Below, one piece after another: positions 62,590 to 64,000 of a stretch of 64,000 nt of DNA. The notes beneath the pieces are model-generated. The model did not search any database and was not told the origin of the DNA. It was given only the letters and a program-made list of their open reading frames with translations. The DNA lies in assembly GCA_024234635.1 (NCBI GenBank), contig JACKNX010000002.1, positions 248,001-312,000 of the forward strand, given 5' to 3'. How positions within the stretch are numbered: the stretch's first letter is position 1; each line of letters opens with the position of its first letter. This stretch comes from Pseudomonadales bacterium. GTDB lineage: Bacteria > Pseudomonadota > Gammaproteobacteria > Pseudomonadales > Azotimanducaceae. The position numbers and the translations under genes are program-made.

Positions 62590-62752
62590 TACCGCCGTAT
62601 CAAACCGCACAGTCCTGACGCCGTACCGTGATCGGGCGGCCAGGCGCCGTCCACGAAAGCCGGTTACGCATGGAAATGCCGTGCACCGACGCAGCAAGCG
62701 TCTGAACCAACGGCGTACATTCGCATAGAGAAGTTTATTTGAGGGAATATTT

Positions 62753-62804
62753 GTATAGCATGGCTATACAGAAACGGCATCGCATAAACCTTGTCATGGG
62801 TTTA
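62753..62804. promoter_or_regulatory. Two palindromes and AT-rich promoter before the AbiE pair
   Basis: GTATAGC-ATG-GCTATAC (62,753-62,769) and TAAACC-TTGTCATG-GGTTTA (62,785-62,804). A partial copy CCATGACTATAC (62,825-62,836) overlaps the antitoxin start codon. AbiEi antitoxins are known to bind inverted repeats in their own promoter, so these are likely autoregulatory sites. Confidence 0.65.
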
Positions 62805-62817
62805 TATATGGTCTAAT
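62791..62817 (+). promoter_or_regulatory. Probable abiE promoter
   Basis: TTGTCA (62,791-62,796) and TCTAAT (62,812-62,817), 15 bp apart, about 10 nt before the antitoxin start. The start lacks a ribosome site, so the messenger may be leaderless. Confidence 0.4.
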
Positions 62818-62826
62818 TTGTAAACC

Positions 62827-63663
62827 ATGACTATACATATGGAATCTAAACTAAACTGGTTGTTACGCAACGTTCCGGAAGGTCTGCTCGTCGATTCGGC
62901 CTGGATGGAATCCCACGGCTACTCACGGGCACTGCGAAAACAGTACGTGCAAGCGGCCTGGCTCGAGAGCCCGGTGCGCGGCGTGTTCCGCCGTCCCGGT
63001 GGCAAGCTGAGCTGGATGCAGGTCGTGAGCTCGGCGCAATTGCTCCTGCATCAGCCTTTCTCAGTGGGCGGTCGTAGCGCGCTGGAGGTAGACGGCTACG
63101 CCCACTACCTTCGGCATTCACTCAAGGATCTGCACCTCTACAGCGACGAAAAGCTTCCTGGCTGGCTGGGCAAACTGCGGGTCGGCACGCGTTTTGTAAC
63201 CCACAGTCGCACCCGCTTCCTCCCCTTGATCGATCGGCTGGATGAGCGCCTCGCAAGCCTGGCGGAATACCGGAGCATGCCTGAGGAAGAGAAGCTCCCT
63301 GGCGCTCTGCGCATCACCCGCCTGGAGGGCTATCCGCTGATCCTCTCTGCGCCGGAACGCGCCATTCTGGAACTGATCGACGAACTCCCGGCATCCGAGA
63401 CCTTCCATCATGTCGATGCGATGATGGAAGGGCTTACGAACCTTCGCCCGAAGATACTCCAGGCGCTTCTGGAGCAGTGCACCAGCGTCAAAGTGAAGCG
63501 CCTGTTCTTCTACTTCGCAGACCGCCACCAGCATGGTTGGCTGCGGCACCTCGCCAGGGACACGATCGGAATGGGCTCAGGCAAGCGCATGATCGTGAAA
63601 GGCGGAAAATACATCGCTGCTTACCAGATCACGGTGCCGGAGGAGATGGATGGCATTTACTGA
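62827..63663 (+). CDS. abiEi: AbiEi-type antitoxin (type IV toxin-antitoxin)
   Basis: A 278-residue protein of the AbiEi antitoxin family. The N-terminal winged helix (about 1-60) is WMESHGYSRALRKQYVQAAWLESPVRGVFRR, and the C-terminal antitoxin half includes GGRSALEVDGYAHYL and APERAILELIDELP, typical of the family. In known AbiE systems this protein represses its operon and counters a nucleotidyltransferase toxin without binding it directly. The DNA around it is more AT-rich than the rest of the window, hinting at recent gain. The toxin gene overlaps it by 14 nt. Confidence 0.88.
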   Translation: MTIHMESKLNWLLRNVPEGLLVDSAWMESHGYSRALRKQYVQAAWLESPVRGVFRRPGGKLSWMQVVSSAQLLLHQPFSVGGRSALEVDGYAHYLRHSLKDLHLYSDEKLPGWLGKLRVGTRFVTHSRTRFLPLIDRLDERLASLAEYRSMPEEEKLPGALRITRLEGYPLILSAPERAILELIDELPASETFHHVDAMMEGLTNLRPKILQALLEQCTSVKVKRLFFYFADRHQHGWLRHLARDTIGMGSGKRMIVKGGKYIAAYQITVPEEMDGIY

Positions 63664-64000
63664 CAGCTATCGCCGTCAGGTTGAGCTGCTCGTGCGCACC
63701 ATCCCCCACGTGGCGCAGGAGACGTGCTTTGCCCTGAAGGGCGGCACCGCGATCAATCTTTTTGTTCGGGACATGCCGCGCCTGTCAGTCGACATCGATC
63801 TGACCTATCTGCCATCCAACGATCGAGAAACTGCTCTCAACGAGATTGAGTCCACGCTCTTCAACATTAAGGGCCGTATCGCCAGGACAATGAAAGCGGC
63901 AACGATCACCGCCTCTGCGCCAGCAACACAGCGGCAGACGACCAAACTGGTCGTGCGCACGCCCGATCGCACGCAGATCAAAATAGAAGTCACACCGGTC
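63650..64000 (+). CDS. abiEii: AbiEii-type nucleotidyltransferase toxin, C-terminus outside the window
   Basis: Reads from ATG at 63650, behind AGGAG, to the right edge (117 codons, no stop). FALKGGTAINLF (28-39) and SVDIDL (Asp48, Asp50) are the G[GS]x(n)DxD nucleotidyltransferase site of AbiEii/MenT-like toxins, which add nucleotides to tRNA or other acceptors and stop growth. It starts 14 nt inside the antitoxin gene, giving coupled translation. The truncation is due only to the window edge. Confidence 0.88.
   Translation, partial: MAFTDSYRRQVELLVRTIPHVAQETCFALKGGTAINLFVRDMPRLSVDIDLTYLPSNDRETALNEIESTLFNIKGRIARTMKAATITASAPATQRQTTKLVVRTPDRTQIKIEVTPV

Overview
High-GC, densely coded bacterial chromosome, most likely from an environmental gammaproteobacterium. 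This is inferred from gene content: many acyl-CoA, Rieske, SDR and Baeyer-Villiger enzymes, a TIGR02999-type ECF sigma factor with a Ser/Thr kinase, a CFI-box surface protein, and MacAB-type and BCCT transporters. No rRNA, tRNA, CRISPR array or intact IS element was seen. Genes often overlap by 4 or 8 nt, or place the next Shine-Dalgarno on the previous stop codon, so translational coupling is common.

Layout. 1-6728: an unrecognised gene cut by the left edge, a D-aminoacylase-like amidohydrolase, then an SGNH hydrolase/membrane-patatin pair. 6991-16869: a catabolic block with an acyl-CoA dehydrogenase pair, acyl-CoA synthetase, tandem carboxymuconolactone decarboxylase-like protein, Rieske oxygenase, Rieske ferredoxin and enoyl-CoA hydratase; two exported proteins of unknown role sit inside it. 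17036-20998: a free-standing C-A-T-TE peptide synthetase. 21043-28510: a two-subunit GMC dehydrogenase, an APC permease and a MacAB-like efflux set. 28544-39306: a coiled-coil protein, thioesterase, GMC oxidoreductase, BCCT and SSS transporters, an MFS carrier, a 38-residue membrane protein missed by length cut-offs, an SDR and an SLC13/RCK transporter.

39539-48497 is the most unusual region. An ECF sigma factor faces a membrane Ser/Thr kinase, and the kinase gene starts on the stop codon of a ~2,005-residue exported protein. That protein carries thrombospondin-type calcium repeats, a CFI-box C-terminal anchor and, in its middle, the full set of signature residues of the edema factor/CyaA/ExoY class of nucleotidyl cyclase toxins. 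I regard this as the best candidate for an undescribed system.

48860-56304: an orphan histidine kinase, three lipoproteins, a luciferase-like monooxygenase, a trypsin-like protease between two tiny partners, and a membrane-anchored protein with seven cysteine repeats. 56649-62589: SDRs, and a TetR-Baeyer-Villiger monooxygenase-SDR-SDR operon divergent from a Rieske oxygenase across a perfect 18-bp palindrome. 62827-64000: an AbiE-type toxin-antitoxin pair with palindromic operators, the toxin cut by the right edge. A dispersed hairpin repeat family occurs near 21,000, 23,450 and 50,300.
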